64,000 bases of DNA, from the NCBI GenBank assembly GCA_910580235.1, contig CAJTVU010000003.1:124001-188000 (forward strand), written 5' to 3'. Numbering within the stretch: position 1 is the first letter of the stretch; every line of letters starts with the position of its first letter. Origin of the DNA: an uncultured Dorea sp. GTDB taxonomy: Bacteria; Bacillota; Clostridia; Lachnospirales; Lachnospiraceae. Under the pieces are notes generated by a model. The model was not told the DNA's origin and made no database searches. It saw only the letters and a program-made list of their open reading frames with translations. Below, one piece after another: positions 18,077 through 26,991 of this stretch. Position numbers and translations under genes: made by a program.

Positions 18077-18220
18077 TATCAGCTTTTTGTCATTTTTATG
18101 TCTTTATGTTATTTTTTCTCTATATACTAAAAAGCCATCTAGCATTTTGGTATATCGTCTGTTATACTTGCCTTGTGTAATGAGGATAACTAATCTTATG
18201 CCGTTATGGAGGGGCGCTTA

Positions 18221-19075
18221 ATGAGCGATTTATTGTTTTCTATCTTCCCTAATGAAAACTTTGTAGACCTGGGGCTGTATCAGTTCGGAAAGGAGCATTG
18301 CGCCCCTTCCCATCACTATGGCCCTGCTGCCCGGACCCACTTTTTGTTCCACTATGTCATTTCCGGGACCGGAAAGCTTATGGCGGGCGATTCTAAAGGC
18401 ATCACCAGGGAATATTCCATCAAAAGCGGGCAGGGCTTTATGATCTTTCCCGGACAGATCAACACCTACATTGCCGATCAGCAGCTTCCCTGGGAATATG
18501 TGTGGCTGGAATTTGACGGGCTTCGTGTAAAAGAGGCTCTCGCCATTGCCGGGCTGTCTCCGGACACGCCTGTTTACCGAGCAAATTCCAAAGAGATGCG
18601 GGAGACACTGATGCAAGAAATGCTTTATATCGTCCACCACAAAGATGAGGCGCCCTTTCATCTCATCGGACATTGTTATCTGTTTCTGGACGCGCTGACT
18701 CGCTCTTCCGCTTCCATGAAGATAAGATCTGGCAATAAGCTCAGAGATTATTATGTTCATGAAGCCCTGGTATTTATTGAGGAAAACTTTCAAAATGATA
18801 TTTCTATAGAAGACATCGCCCGGACGTGCGGGCTGAACAGAAGCTATTTCAGCAAGATCTTTCACGATACCGTTGGAAAATCCCCCCAGGATTTCCTTCT
18901 TCAATACCGCATGAATAAGGCCGCCGAGCTTTTAAAGCTGACGCAGCTTAATGTGGGCGACATCGGCAATGCCGTCGGCTACCCTAACGCCCTTCATTTT
19001 TCCCGCGCCTTCAAAAATGTATACGGCGTCTCTCCCCGTACCTGGCGGGAACAGCGCTGGAAGGAGGGGATGTGA
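18221..19075 (+). CDS. AraC-family transcriptional regulator
   Basis: A 284-residue protein with an N-terminal cupin-like sugar-sensing domain (PSHHYGPAARTHFLFHYVIS and GQGFMIFPGQINTYIADQQ). The C-terminal double helix-turn-helix (residues about 185-280) contains DISIEDIARTCGLNRSYFSK and a second HTH reading VGDIGNAVGYPNALHFSRAF. ATG 18221 has GGAGGGG seven bases upstream; the in-frame ATG at 18206 overlaps that site. It is divergent from the alpha-galactoside ABC/GH operon and is the obvious candidate activator. MsmR/RafR-type AraC proteins next to GH36 genes do this job in other Firmicutes. Confidence 0.92.
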   Translation: MSDLLFSIFPNENFVDLGLYQFGKEHCAPSHHYGPAARTHFLFHYVISGTGKLMAGDSKGITREYSIKSGQGFMIFPGQINTYIADQQLPWEYVWLEFDGLRVKEALAIAGLSPDTPVYRANSKEMRETLMQEMLYIVHHKDEAPFHLIGHCYLFLDALTRSSASMKIRSGNKLRDYYVHEALVFIEENFQNDISIEDIARTCGLNRSYFSKIFHDTVGKSPQDFLLQYRMNKAAELLKLTQLNVGDIGNAVGYPNALHFSRAFKNVYGVSPRTWREQRWKEGM

Positions 19076-19129
19076 GAGGTTGTGGCCTGCTCCAAACATA
19101 CTGACGGAAGCCATTGTAGGGCTTTTCCA

Positions 19130-19245
19130 TACTGGATTCTCTTGAATCCGCTTCCAAACTGCTCGATAGGCTTATTCAGGTACAGGATTTTAGCTATCGT
19201 ACCATTCCTAATTTCTGATTCAACATTTTCTTTTATATACTCCTC
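19130..19245 (-). pseudogene. Remnant of an AlbA/AAA-4 type ATP-binding regulator (middle segment)
   Basis: Minus-strand frame 19245-19135 reads EEYIKENVESEIRNGTIAKI and then LYLNKPIEQFGSGFKRI. This is the conserved RNP-IAxxLYL-xxIExxGxGxKRI segment of the divergent-AAA (AAA_4) proteins. It is preceded by an in-frame TAG and followed by unrelated sequence, so only about 38 residues remain. It lies between the end of the chromosomal araC gene and the HTH fragment at 19303-19518, and is probably left over from an integrated element. Confidence 0.6.
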
Positions 19246-19302
19246 CTATAATGGCAATGTAGAAAAGTACGACCAGAACTGCTGTTGTTGTTTTACATGA
19301 AA

Positions 19303-19518
19303 TCATTTAATGACAATCCAACTTCCATCACGCTTTGAACCAATCCTTTCTATAACTTTTTTATTCTGCAAAGAGCTGAATGCTCGCTCTATGGTTCTTT
19401 TGGTCACGCCTATCTTTGAAGCCAATTCGTCAGAAGTATATTCCGAATCTTCTATCAGCAGAGAAACCACTTTCTTTTCAGTTTTATTCAAACCGACATT
19501 CAAACCGACATTTTTCAT
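19303..19518 (-). CDS. Winged-HTH fragment, C-terminal part of an AAA_4/AlbA-type regulator (probable remnant)
   Basis: A 71-residue frame beginning MKNVGLNVGLNKTEKKVVSL and continuing with a clear helix-turn-helix (TSDELASKIGVTKRTIERAF). The NVGLNVGLN linker and this HTH are what normally ends AAA_4/AlbA-type ATP-binding proteins, so I read it as a detached tail. The frame stays open about 13 codons further upstream and then hits a stop, and no ribosome binding site precedes the ATG. A small functional DNA-binding protein cannot be excluded. Base composition is AT-rich like the neighbouring island. Confidence 0.6.
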   Translation of the reverse strand: MKNVGLNVGLNKTEKKVVSLLIEDSEYTSDELASKIGVTKRTIERAFSSLQNKKVIERIGSKRDGSWIVIK

Positions 19519-19610
19519 TTGAATTCTATAACGGCTAAATCTAATACTTGTATTAAATCAGCTGTCCTTATGGCTTGTTAATATTAGATTCTTTACTTTA
19601 TCTTTGTAAG

Positions 19611-19655
19611 AAAAAAGAGCATCTACTTATTCATTTTGATTTAAGTAAGTGCTCT
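19611..19655 (-). terminator. Intrinsic terminator at the left edge of the island
   Basis: Arms 19616-19629 and 19642-19655 pair with two mismatches (AGAGCA and TGCTCT at the base). On the minus strand the stem is followed by six T residues. It lies just beyond the decayed rlmD tail and would stop leftward transcription from the island. Confidence 0.65.
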
Positions 19656-19677
19656 ATTAGGATTTTATATTCGGTTT

Positions 19678-19988
19678 TTAAATCATCTGAAAATATCTAA
19701 ATGCGTCTTTAATTGCATTTTTTCCAATATACATTTTGGCTGTTTAACATTTTTATTGTTAGGTTTTTTGTAGCACTCTCTTCCAATAATGCCACATTTG
19801 GTTTTTGTTTAATCAATATTTAATGTTGATACCTTAAAACCATATTTATCCAGAACATACTATTTAATTTCCTCATAGGTTGCCTTGCTCTCCGCTGCCG
19901 TCAAATCCATCTCATCCATGTGAAGTTCTACCTCAATATGTTTATCTGATTTAAGTTTAGAAAACATTACAACCGTCTCCACATGCTC
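19678..19988 (-). pseudogene. Decayed second copy of the rlmD C-terminal tail
   Basis: The minus-strand translation reads EHVETVVMFSKLKSDKHIEV, then ELHMDEMDLTAAESKATYEE, a TAG stop, YVLDKYGFKVSTLNID, a TAA stop, and after further drift KCGIIGREC and DAFRYFQMI with a final TAA at 19678. Residue by residue this follows the last 95 or so residues of the intact methyltransferase at 25269-26933 (HVEVICLLSKL... through EYFRMI). Similarity begins sharply at the HVE codons (19978-19986). It is therefore a broken duplicate, not an independent gene, and marks the other side of the inserted island. Confidence 0.85.
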
Positions 19989-20018
19989 AACGTTGTCCAA
20001 ACCAAATCACATATCTCA

Positions 20019-21023
20019 TTATTTCTTATCTGTCTTTTGTTCCAATATTTTTATAGAGTTCAAATAATCTTCTTCTACATCACTGATGGTTCTTGCTTTA
20101 TATTTTTTATATTCATCTGTTGCCTTATCAACAGCTTGCTTATGAGAAATATTGCCATTTCCCTGTAACAACTGTTCCCCACTCATTGTAAGTATACGAT
20201 CCAGATGTTCTGCCCAATCTTTCATAGTCATTACCTGTTCACGTTCCGCCTGACGCTCTGCAAAATCTAAATATCCAGACACAAGCTGCCCCATTGCCCG
20301 AAGTTCCTTTTCACTCAAATAATTTTTAGCAACAACAGCTTCTTTCAAGGTTGGCTGATTTCCCACAAATGTTGTAAGCCCCATAAATTCTTTTTCAGCA
20401 TCTGCCCTTGTGTAAATAACCTCAGCTGCCGTCTGACCATGAATGGCATAATGGATTTTATTCTGCACCTTTTTAAAGAAAAGAATAGATATTTCTGCCT
20501 TTGGGTCATAATCAATACTGGTAGCATAAATTTCCAAAACTTGTCTGTAAAATACTTTTTCAGAAGCACGTATGTCTCTAATTCGTTCGAGTAATTCTTT
20601 AAAGTAACCACCGCCACCCAGATTTTTCAATCGTTCATCATCTAGCGCAAAACCCTTTCGCATATACTCTTTCAGTATATTGATTGCCCAAATTCTAAAC
20701 TGTGTACCGCGCTTGGATTTCACACGATAACCTACAGAGATAATAACATCCAGATTATAATAGTCAACCTGATAGGTTTTTCCATCTGCCGCAGTTGTTG
20801 CAAAATTTGCAACAACTGATTCTCTCACCAGTTCTCCCTCAGAAAAGACATTTTTTATATGCCTTGAAATCGTCGATTTATCTCTTTGGAATAATTCAGC
20901 CATCTGGTCAATGGATAACCATACAGTATCTTCGTCAAAAGTCGTTTCAATTTTTGTCAGACCGTCTTCTGTTGTATAAATAATGATATTCGACTTTTGC
21001 TCCCTAGTTTCCCAGTTATTCAC
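20019..21023 (-). CDS. RhuM-family protein
   Basis: A 334-residue protein of the RhuM (virulence/Fic-related) family. The N-terminal part has a Bro-N/phage-antirepressor-like wing (IDQMAELFQRDKSTISRHI) followed by the family signature YNLDVIISVGYRVKSKRGTQ and FRIWAINILKEYMRKGF. The C-terminal half is helical and charged. The start is GTG 21023, with GAGGTG six bases upstream. RhuM genes are common on genomic islands next to restriction or defence genes; the biochemical role is unknown. Here it is the last gene of the AT-rich island, 206 bp after the double-DUF262 gene. That gap shows no clear promoter or gene. Confidence 0.88.
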   Translation of the reverse strand: MNNWETREQKSNIIIYTTEDGLTKIETTFDEDTVWLSIDQMAELFQRDKSTISRHIKNVFSEGELVRESVVANFATTAADGKTYQVDYYNLDVIISVGYRVKSKRGTQFRIWAINILKEYMRKGFALDDERLKNLGGGGYFKELLERIRDIRASEKVFYRQVLEIYATSIDYDPKAEISILFFKKVQNKIHYAIHGQTAAEVIYTRADAEKEFMGLTTFVGNQPTLKEAVVAKNYLSEKELRAMGQLVSGYLDFAERQAEREQVMTMKDWAEHLDRILTMSGEQLLQGNGNISHKQAVDKATDEYKKYKARTISDVEEDYLNSIKILEQKTDKK

Positions 21024-21229
21024 CTATACACCTCATTTCTAAATTATGCAATACTCTTTATACTTTTATCATACAAATCTCCATTCCGCTGCTTTTCAGC
21101 CGACAGCACAGATAGTAATGAAAACTTATTTTTCACAGTATTACTTCTCTGTATCTTTCGTACTCTAATATTTATGCAATTAGCAATACCAGAGATTGTA
21201 CTCTTTCAATACAGTTATTTAAGATAAAC

Positions 21230-23542
21230 TTACTTTAATTCATTTAAAAACTTTTCTGTTGTATAATCGGCAGGTGTTTTTTGAATAATAGAAAAAATTC
21301 TAGATATTCTCTTAAATTCTTCCTGCCTATTATTTTGAAGTTCTTCTACAGAAATCTCAAAAAGAATTGCCCATAAAAAATAAAAATTTTGATCTGTCTT
21401 ATATTGAATTCCTTTCTTTGAATGATTAAATAAGGCTCTCAATTGTTCGGGATTATTCTCTATCAACATTAATATTTTATCAACAAAAATTTCTACATTT
21501 TCCAATGCCTTCACAAAAACTTTTGGATTGCTATTTGATAAATCACTTAATGTTTTTGTAACATTATCTTTGCTCATTATTCTGGCACACATTCTATCAT
21601 TTCGTTTATATATATTTAAAACATTTATAATTTCTGTGTGAGGCTGATTCATCCTATAATCAATATATGCTAAAGAAGTTATTAATTCTTCAAGTTTCAT
21701 TCGAGTATCTCTACCTCTAAAAACCTTCTTTTCATATCTGATAGATATCTCTTTTACCTTTATAACTATATCTTTATCTATATATGCATTCCACATTTCA
21801 AAAGTATTTTCTTTAATCGGATAAGGTTTTGTATTTAATCTTAGAAACAAGTCTATCTGGCTAAAATCTGGATTTTGTTCCGAATCTATTTCTATTATAT
21901 CCATAGGAAATTCTAAAATCTTTTCTTCAAATTCATCGTCTATTGTATCTATCATTTTCCCATTTAATTCGGACAGAATTTTTAATTTAGATAGCTTAAA
22001 CTTATCCTTATCAGAACATACACTTTCTCCACGTTCATTTATATATGTCTTTCCCAAAAAACCTAAAATTGTAAGTAAACGCTGTTGTCCATCTACAACT
22101 TCCTTTATCCTATCCTTTCTTTTATAAATAAAAAGTGGCGGAATGTTGATTCCCAACAAAATACTTTCCATCAGATATGATGCCTTTTGCAAATTTTTCA
22201 CCTCTGATCTCTGATAATCTGGTCGAATTAAAAATCTAGATTTTTTCATATCAGAAATAATGTCCTCAATCGTTAGAGTTTCTGGTAAGGGTTTATTAAT
22301 TTTATAATGTGAAATTTGATCTTTTTCACTTCTTCTTTCCATCATCTCTGAAAAAGCTTCTGAATTCTTTATATACTTTTGATAATCAATTTTAAATATA
22401 TCTTGAAATATATTGGCTATAAATCTATATCTGTTATTGATTGCTGAATAATAATGACTGCCTGTAGACTCAAAAATTTGTTCTACACTTCTTTGTGGAT
22501 TATTTATTATATTATCCCATAATTTATGATTTTCACTGGCATTACTTATGTAATCGAAAACCAGTTCAATTCTATTGTCTTCAATTTCTCCTCCATTTTG
22601 TAATACAATACTTATAGCCCAATAAAGCACCTCATAAAATAATTTGCTATCATATAGATAATTATTTCGTTCTTTACATACAGAATTGAATTTCGATATA
22701 TAATTAATAACAGCCTCAAATTCTTCCATTATCTCTTCTGCGCTTTTATTTTCTAATATAAAATAATAGTATTTACAAATAATATCAGTTTTTGAACTCC
22801 CTTTCGAATAACTAAATATAGGAACAAAGGGAAGTGTTACTAAATTTCTTATTAACGAAACTATAATATTTACTTTATCCCGTTTACTTGCTTTTTTCTT
22901 ACTTTTGGGGAGAATAATTTCACACAAAAAATTATAAAGTCCAGTATTATTATATATTTTACTATATAATAAATTCGACAACTTATCATTAATATAAGCG
23001 GCTCTATCAATGTCATATCTCTGTAATGGTGTAATTCCTGAATTATATCGTCTAAATATTTCTTTTTTTATTTTTTCTTCTTTTTCTTCATCCAATTTAG
23101 GTTCATCAACTACGTTAAATTGCAAAATACGAATTCTAGTATCTTCAAATAATTCTTTTGTGTCTGAATCTAATTGACTGTATCTTTTTCCAGCAAGAAC
23201 CTTTAAACTATGTAATCCTTTGTCTTTTAAAACAAGTTTATCCTCCAAAAAACGTTTTATAGTTTCATATCGCTGTCTTCCATCAATCACCTCATTCTTA
23301 TCTTTAGTTTGAAATAAGACAAGCGGCGGAATTTCTGTTCCCAGCAAAATACTCTCTATAAAATATGTAGCTTTCTCCTCATCCCAAACATAATTCCTCT
23401 GAAAATACGGCTTATAATTTATTTTTCCTGCATATCTTTGGTTCAGAAAAATAGACGATACTTTTTTTACTATATTATCTATTTTTAGTTTCTCTTTAAA
23501 AATATCCATTATATCTGAATAATCTAACTGTATATTCGACAT
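21230..23542 (-). CDS. Double DUF262 (ParB/GmrS-like) protein
   Basis: A 770-residue protein containing two DUF262 domains in series. The first (residues about 35-200) has PYFQRNYVWDEEKATYFIES and VIDGRQRYETIKRF. The second (about 430-620) has PDYQRSEVKNLQKASYLMES and VVDGQQRLLTILGFL. The DGQQR motif is the nucleotide-binding signature of the ParB/sulfiredoxin-like fold used by GmrSD-type restriction factors. I see no C-terminal DUF1524 HNH nuclease, so a cutting activity, if any, would come from a partner. ATG 23542 has AAGGAGG upstream. It is 32 bp downstream of the methyltransferase-like gene, in one low-GC unit. A defence function is inference from the family. Confidence 0.8.
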   Translation of the reverse strand: MSNIQLDYSDIMDIFKEKLKIDNIVKKVSSIFLNQRYAGKINYKPYFQRNYVWDEEKATYFIESILLGTEIPPLVLFQTKDKNEVIDGRQRYETIKRFLEDKLVLKDKGLHSLKVLAGKRYSQLDSDTKELFEDTRIRILQFNVVDEPKLDEEKEEKIKKEIFRRYNSGITPLQRYDIDRAAYINDKLSNLLYSKIYNNTGLYNFLCEIILPKSKKKASKRDKVNIIVSLIRNLVTLPFVPIFSYSKGSSKTDIICKYYYFILENKSAEEIMEEFEAVINYISKFNSVCKERNNYLYDSKLFYEVLYWAISIVLQNGGEIEDNRIELVFDYISNASENHKLWDNIINNPQRSVEQIFESTGSHYYSAINNRYRFIANIFQDIFKIDYQKYIKNSEAFSEMMERRSEKDQISHYKINKPLPETLTIEDIISDMKKSRFLIRPDYQRSEVKNLQKASYLMESILLGINIPPLFIYKRKDRIKEVVDGQQRLLTILGFLGKTYINERGESVCSDKDKFKLSKLKILSELNGKMIDTIDDEFEEKILEFPMDIIEIDSEQNPDFSQIDLFLRLNTKPYPIKENTFEMWNAYIDKDIVIKVKEISIRYEKKVFRGRDTRMKLEELITSLAYIDYRMNQPHTEIINVLNIYKRNDRMCARIMSKDNVTKTLSDLSNSNPKVFVKALENVEIFVDKILMLIENNPEQLRALFNHSKKGIQYKTDQNFYFLWAILFEISVEELQNNRQEEFKRISRIFSIIQKTPADYTTEKFLNELK

Positions 23543-23574
23543 TGTAAATTTCCTCCTTAGTCTCAATTTAAATA

Positions 23575-25146
23575 TTAAGTCACTTTTACTCTATCTTGCA
23601 ACTTTTTACTTGAAAACTGTTCTACAGTATTTGAAACAATAGATCCTTGAAAAAAAAATTCATTATTATAATTTTGTCTCATTTTTACCAGTCCGTCTAT
23701 TGCAAAACGAAAAACATACTGCCATGACATATTTTCAAAAGATGATACAATTTGATGAAGTCCTGGTAACCATTCATAAATATATCTGCATTCATCATAT
23801 ACCGTAACATCTGTAAACATACAATTCGTCTTTGCAATATATTGAAACCGTTTGTTATGTAAAATGTTATTATGCATTGGATATGACAACTGATTAAGAA
23901 CAATATCAAAAAACAAATTACTATGCGGTTTATCAAGAAATTGATATAAATTTCTACCTGAATCAAAATATTCTTTTATATTTTGTACATCTTCCTTTAA
24001 TTTAATTTTTCCGTTTCTCAGCAAAACAATTATCTTTAATCCCCTTAATAATAACTCATAGCTTCCAATCTCTCCCAAAAAGCATTGGCTCTTCTCTCCT
24101 AATAAACCACTCTGTAATAACTTTCTTGCAGTAAAGAAATACTTAGCCACAGAATTCCCATTCGATATATTTATAAACTCCTCATCATCTTTACTTATAT
24201 CTGTTAAGTCAAATAGTTGATTTATATATGGGTTTTGTGCAATCCTTTGTAATGGTATAATAACTGCTGGTATATCGCGCAATATTGCAGATAAAAATTC
24301 GCCATAATATAATTCAAAATTCTCGGTTACTTCCTCTAAAACTTCATGATATTCCAGATTACTTATCCCATTTTCATCTATTTTTACTTCTAATGATGGA
24401 TACTTTTTAAAAAATAAGTAGTGAGATACTATCTCATAATAATCATCTACAGATTCCTTCATAATATCTGGCATAGCAAAATTTGTTATTATAACCCCCG
24501 GAGAATTCAAACGGTGATTTTGACATATTGTTGACACACACCTCAATGCATGTTGTGTGGATGGGACACTTCCGCAAGCATCTATGTATATAATATCAAA
24601 TTTTTTGGGGGTCTGTTGAAAAAAAGTTTCTATATTCTGTTTTAAGATTCTTGGTTGTGGATATTCCCCTTGCTCATAAGTTGCAATTGCTTTTTTATAT
24701 ACTTGATTATTTGACTCAAAGCCCCAAATATTTTGAGGGAGTATACCAAGATTAATCAGTTCCTGAAAATCATTGTCTGGCTCTGGGCCACTCAAAAAAC
24801 AAACCATTAAGTCTTCTGGCCTTTTTGTTTCCACAAAAGAATCATGTAATTTTTCCCAATTTGTTATATACGAAACATTAATTTTTTGCGCCTCTGCTTT
24901 ATTCTGGCTTATGTCTTCTGATAAAGTAAAATAATCATATAATCTACGCACATAATTTCTTTCAACACAACATGACTGCCCTCTTTTAGAAGTTAAAATC
25001 TCTACTGCTTTAAATAATGCCGAATGTCTTACATTTTGCTTCGTATATTGATTATATTTATAATGTTCTTTCGTATTGACCCACTCCTTTACAAATTTAT
25101 TCAAAATTAAGTTTTTCTCCACCCAGCAGGACAAATGCCCACTCAT
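23575..25146 (-). CDS. Uncharacterised protein with a methyltransferase-like Rossmann domain
   Basis: A 523-residue protein I cannot assign to a named family. Residues about 110-235 look like a class I SAM-binding fold: strand-loop DLMVCFLSGPEPDNDFQELI, an acidic strand end NIWGFESNN, then FDIIYIDACGSVPS and GVIITNFAMPD. The N-terminal 90 residues are basic and Cys-containing; the C-terminal half is helical and featureless. Neither start candidate (TTG 25155, ATG 25146) has a good ribosome binding site; I chose the ATG. It is the first gene of the island unit with the double-DUF262 protein, which suggests joint action. Methylation of DNA or another target is possible but unproven. Confidence 0.65.
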   Translation of the reverse strand: MSGHLSCWVEKNLILNKFVKEWVNTKEHYKYNQYTKQNVRHSALFKAVEILTSKRGQSCCVERNYVRRLYDYFTLSEDISQNKAEAQKINVSYITNWEKLHDSFVETKRPEDLMVCFLSGPEPDNDFQELINLGILPQNIWGFESNNQVYKKAIATYEQGEYPQPRILKQNIETFFQQTPKKFDIIYIDACGSVPSTQHALRCVSTICQNHRLNSPGVIITNFAMPDIMKESVDDYYEIVSHYLFFKKYPSLEVKIDENGISNLEYHEVLEEVTENFELYYGEFLSAILRDIPAVIIPLQRIAQNPYINQLFDLTDISKDDEEFINISNGNSVAKYFFTARKLLQSGLLGEKSQCFLGEIGSYELLLRGLKIIVLLRNGKIKLKEDVQNIKEYFDSGRNLYQFLDKPHSNLFFDIVLNQLSYPMHNNILHNKRFQYIAKTNCMFTDVTVYDECRYIYEWLPGLHQIVSSFENMSWQYVFRFAIDGLVKMRQNYNNEFFFQGSIVSNTVEQFSSKKLQDRVKVT

Positions 25147-25268
25147 ATCATGCAAATGATTTTTCTTTTATAAAACCACCGTCCTTTTATCGTTTCCTTA
25201 CTAAGAAACCGGCAGTAACACTCAAAAGTATAAATCAAAGAAAAACCCCCACCATTCCTAATCTACCA

Positions 25269-26933
25269 TCAAATCATCCGAAAATATTCCAACGCATCTC
25301 TTATCGCCTTTTCTTTCTCTGGCGGGCACTTCGGCTGTCTGGAATTTTCCGATTTCGACAGGTTATAGTTTTCTCTTTCAATAATACTGCATTTCTGCTT
25401 TACCTGTGCAATATACAAGCTACTGACCTTTAATCCCATATGTTCCAGTACATAATCCTTGATTTCCTCATAGGTTGCTTTACACTCCGCCGCAGTTAAA
25501 TCCATCTCGCTCATTTTCAATTCCACTTCTATAGTCTGCTTTGCATGAAGTTTGGAAAGCAAACAGATAACTTCTACATGCACCGTCTGTGGGAACTGAT
25601 CTACCGCCCGGGCTCTCTGAATCTCATATCCGTTCTTCCGCAGGAGCTTTACATCTCTTGCTAGCGTAGCCGGATCGCAGCTGACATACACGATCCGCTC
25701 AGGCCCCATATCCACCATTGTCCGAAGCAGCGTCTCATCACAGCCTTTCCTCGGCGGGTCTACGACAATGACATCCGCACGCATCCTCTCCCCGGCATGT
25801 CTCCGGGCGTATTCTTCGCAGCAGGCCGGGAGGATCTCCTCGGCTCTTCCCGTATAAAACGTGGCGTTACGAATTCCGTTTATCCTCGCATTCTCCCTTG
25901 CATCTTCAATGGCCTGTTCCACAATCTCCACACCGTACACCTGCTTTGCCTCTTTCGCCAGGAACAAAGAAATCGTCCCAATGCCGCAATACAGATCCCA
26001 TACAGTCTCCTCCCCCGTAAGGCCCGCATATGCAAGAGCCAGACGGTATAATCTCTCCGTCTGCACTGGGTTGACCTGGAAAAAGGAAAGGGGGGAGAGC
26101 CGATACTGCACGTCTCCGATGTAATCTGTAATATATGCCTGCCCCCATACAGGTATAATCTCATTTCCCATAATCACATTTGTGTTTTCTCTGTTCACGC
26201 TCAGAGTAATGCTTGTCATTCCGGCGATCCGGGACAGCCTCTCCGCCAGGATCCCGCTGTGGGGCAATTTCTTGCCGTTTATGACAATGCATGTCATAAT
26301 CTCTTTCGTCACAAATCCGCTGCGGATCAGTACATGCCGAACGAGCCCTGTCTGATTCTTTTCGTCATAGGCAGGGATCCGATACTCCTTCATAAACGCT
26401 AGAATACAGTCCAATATATCTTTATTGGCCGGAATTCCCAGGGCGCAGTCCGTATTCGGGATGATGCTGTGGGTCCGCCCCGCGTAAAATCCGGCGACAA
26501 TGTTCCCCTCCTTGTCCGTCCCGATCGGGAACTGGGCTTTATTACGGTAATGGAACGGATCCTCCATGCCCACGATCGGCTCCATAGACTCTTGAAGCAC
26601 AGCTTCCGGAACCTCGCCGATCCTCATAAGATCATCCTTCACTTTCCTCTCTTTCAGCTCCAGCTGTTTTTCATAAGACAGCTCCTGGATCTGGCAGCCG
26701 CCGCACTTTCTTGCAAAGGTACATGCAGGCTCTGTGCGGAACTTGGACGGCGACAGGATCTTCATCAGCCGAGCGTACCCGTAGCTCTTCTTCGCTTTCA
26801 TCAGCTTCGCTTCCACCACGTCGCCGATAATAGCGCCCTTAATAAACAATGTGTACCCGTCGGCTTTCCCAATGCCCGCTCCGTCAATCCCTATATCCTC
26901 AATCGTAACAATCACTATGTCATTCTTCTTCAT
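25269..26933 (-). CDS. rlmD: 23S rRNA (uracil-C5)-methyltransferase, RlmD/RumA family, with C-terminal extension
   Basis: A 554-residue enzyme with an N-terminal TRAM domain (residues 1-58), the iron-sulfur Cys cluster ending CGGCQIQ (about 75), the SAM site WDLYCGIGTISLFLA and the catalytic motif DPPRKGCDETLL. The nucleophile Cys is in YVSCDPATLARD. It methylates uracil in 23S rRNA (RlmD/RlmCD group). Normal family members end shortly after the HVE segment at about residue 462. Here about 90 extra residues follow (MDLTAAECKATYEEIKDYVL through EYFRMI). The same tail exists as a decayed copy at 19678-19988. This fits an integrative element that inserted at the rlmD 3' end and supplied a new terminus. 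A palindromic repeat lies just upstream. Confidence 0.92.
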   Translation of the reverse strand: MKKNDIVIVTIEDIGIDGAGIGKADGYTLFIKGAIIGDVVEAKLMKAKKSYGYARLMKILSPSKFRTEPACTFARKCGGCQIQELSYEKQLELKERKVKDDLMRIGEVPEAVLQESMEPIVGMEDPFHYRNKAQFPIGTDKEGNIVAGFYAGRTHSIIPNTDCALGIPANKDILDCILAFMKEYRIPAYDEKNQTGLVRHVLIRSGFVTKEIMTCIVINGKKLPHSGILAERLSRIAGMTSITLSVNRENTNVIMGNEIIPVWGQAYITDYIGDVQYRLSPLSFFQVNPVQTERLYRLALAYAGLTGEETVWDLYCGIGTISLFLAKEAKQVYGVEIVEQAIEDARENARINGIRNATFYTGRAEEILPACCEEYARRHAGERMRADVIVVDPPRKGCDETLLRTMVDMGPERIVYVSCDPATLARDVKLLRKNGYEIQRARAVDQFPQTVHVEVICLLSKLHAKQTIEVELKMSEMDLTAAECKATYEEIKDYVLEHMGLKVSSLYIAQVKQKCSIIERENYNLSKSENSRQPKCPPEKEKAIRDALEYFRMI

Positions 26934-26949
26934 ATCCTACCCCAATCTC

Positions 26950-26991
26950 AATCTGGGACGGGGTAAAATCAATTTTACCCCGTCCCAGATT
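26950..26991. repeat. REP-like palindrome, copy 3
   Basis: A perfect 20-bp inverted repeat (26950-26969 and 26972-26991) with a two-base centre, and the same GGGACGGGGTAAAAT core as copies 1 and 2. It overlaps the stop codon of the yhaM gene (26990-26992) and ends 17 bp before the rlmD start. The outer arm bases differ from copy 1 (AATCT versus AATTG), but pairing is kept on both sides. Confidence 0.9.

Noticed and set aside
21024..21229. Minus-strand peptide KNKFSLLSVLSAEKQRNGD in the gap before RhuM
   Set aside because: Short frame without start or known family; perhaps a worn gene fragment, but not supportable.
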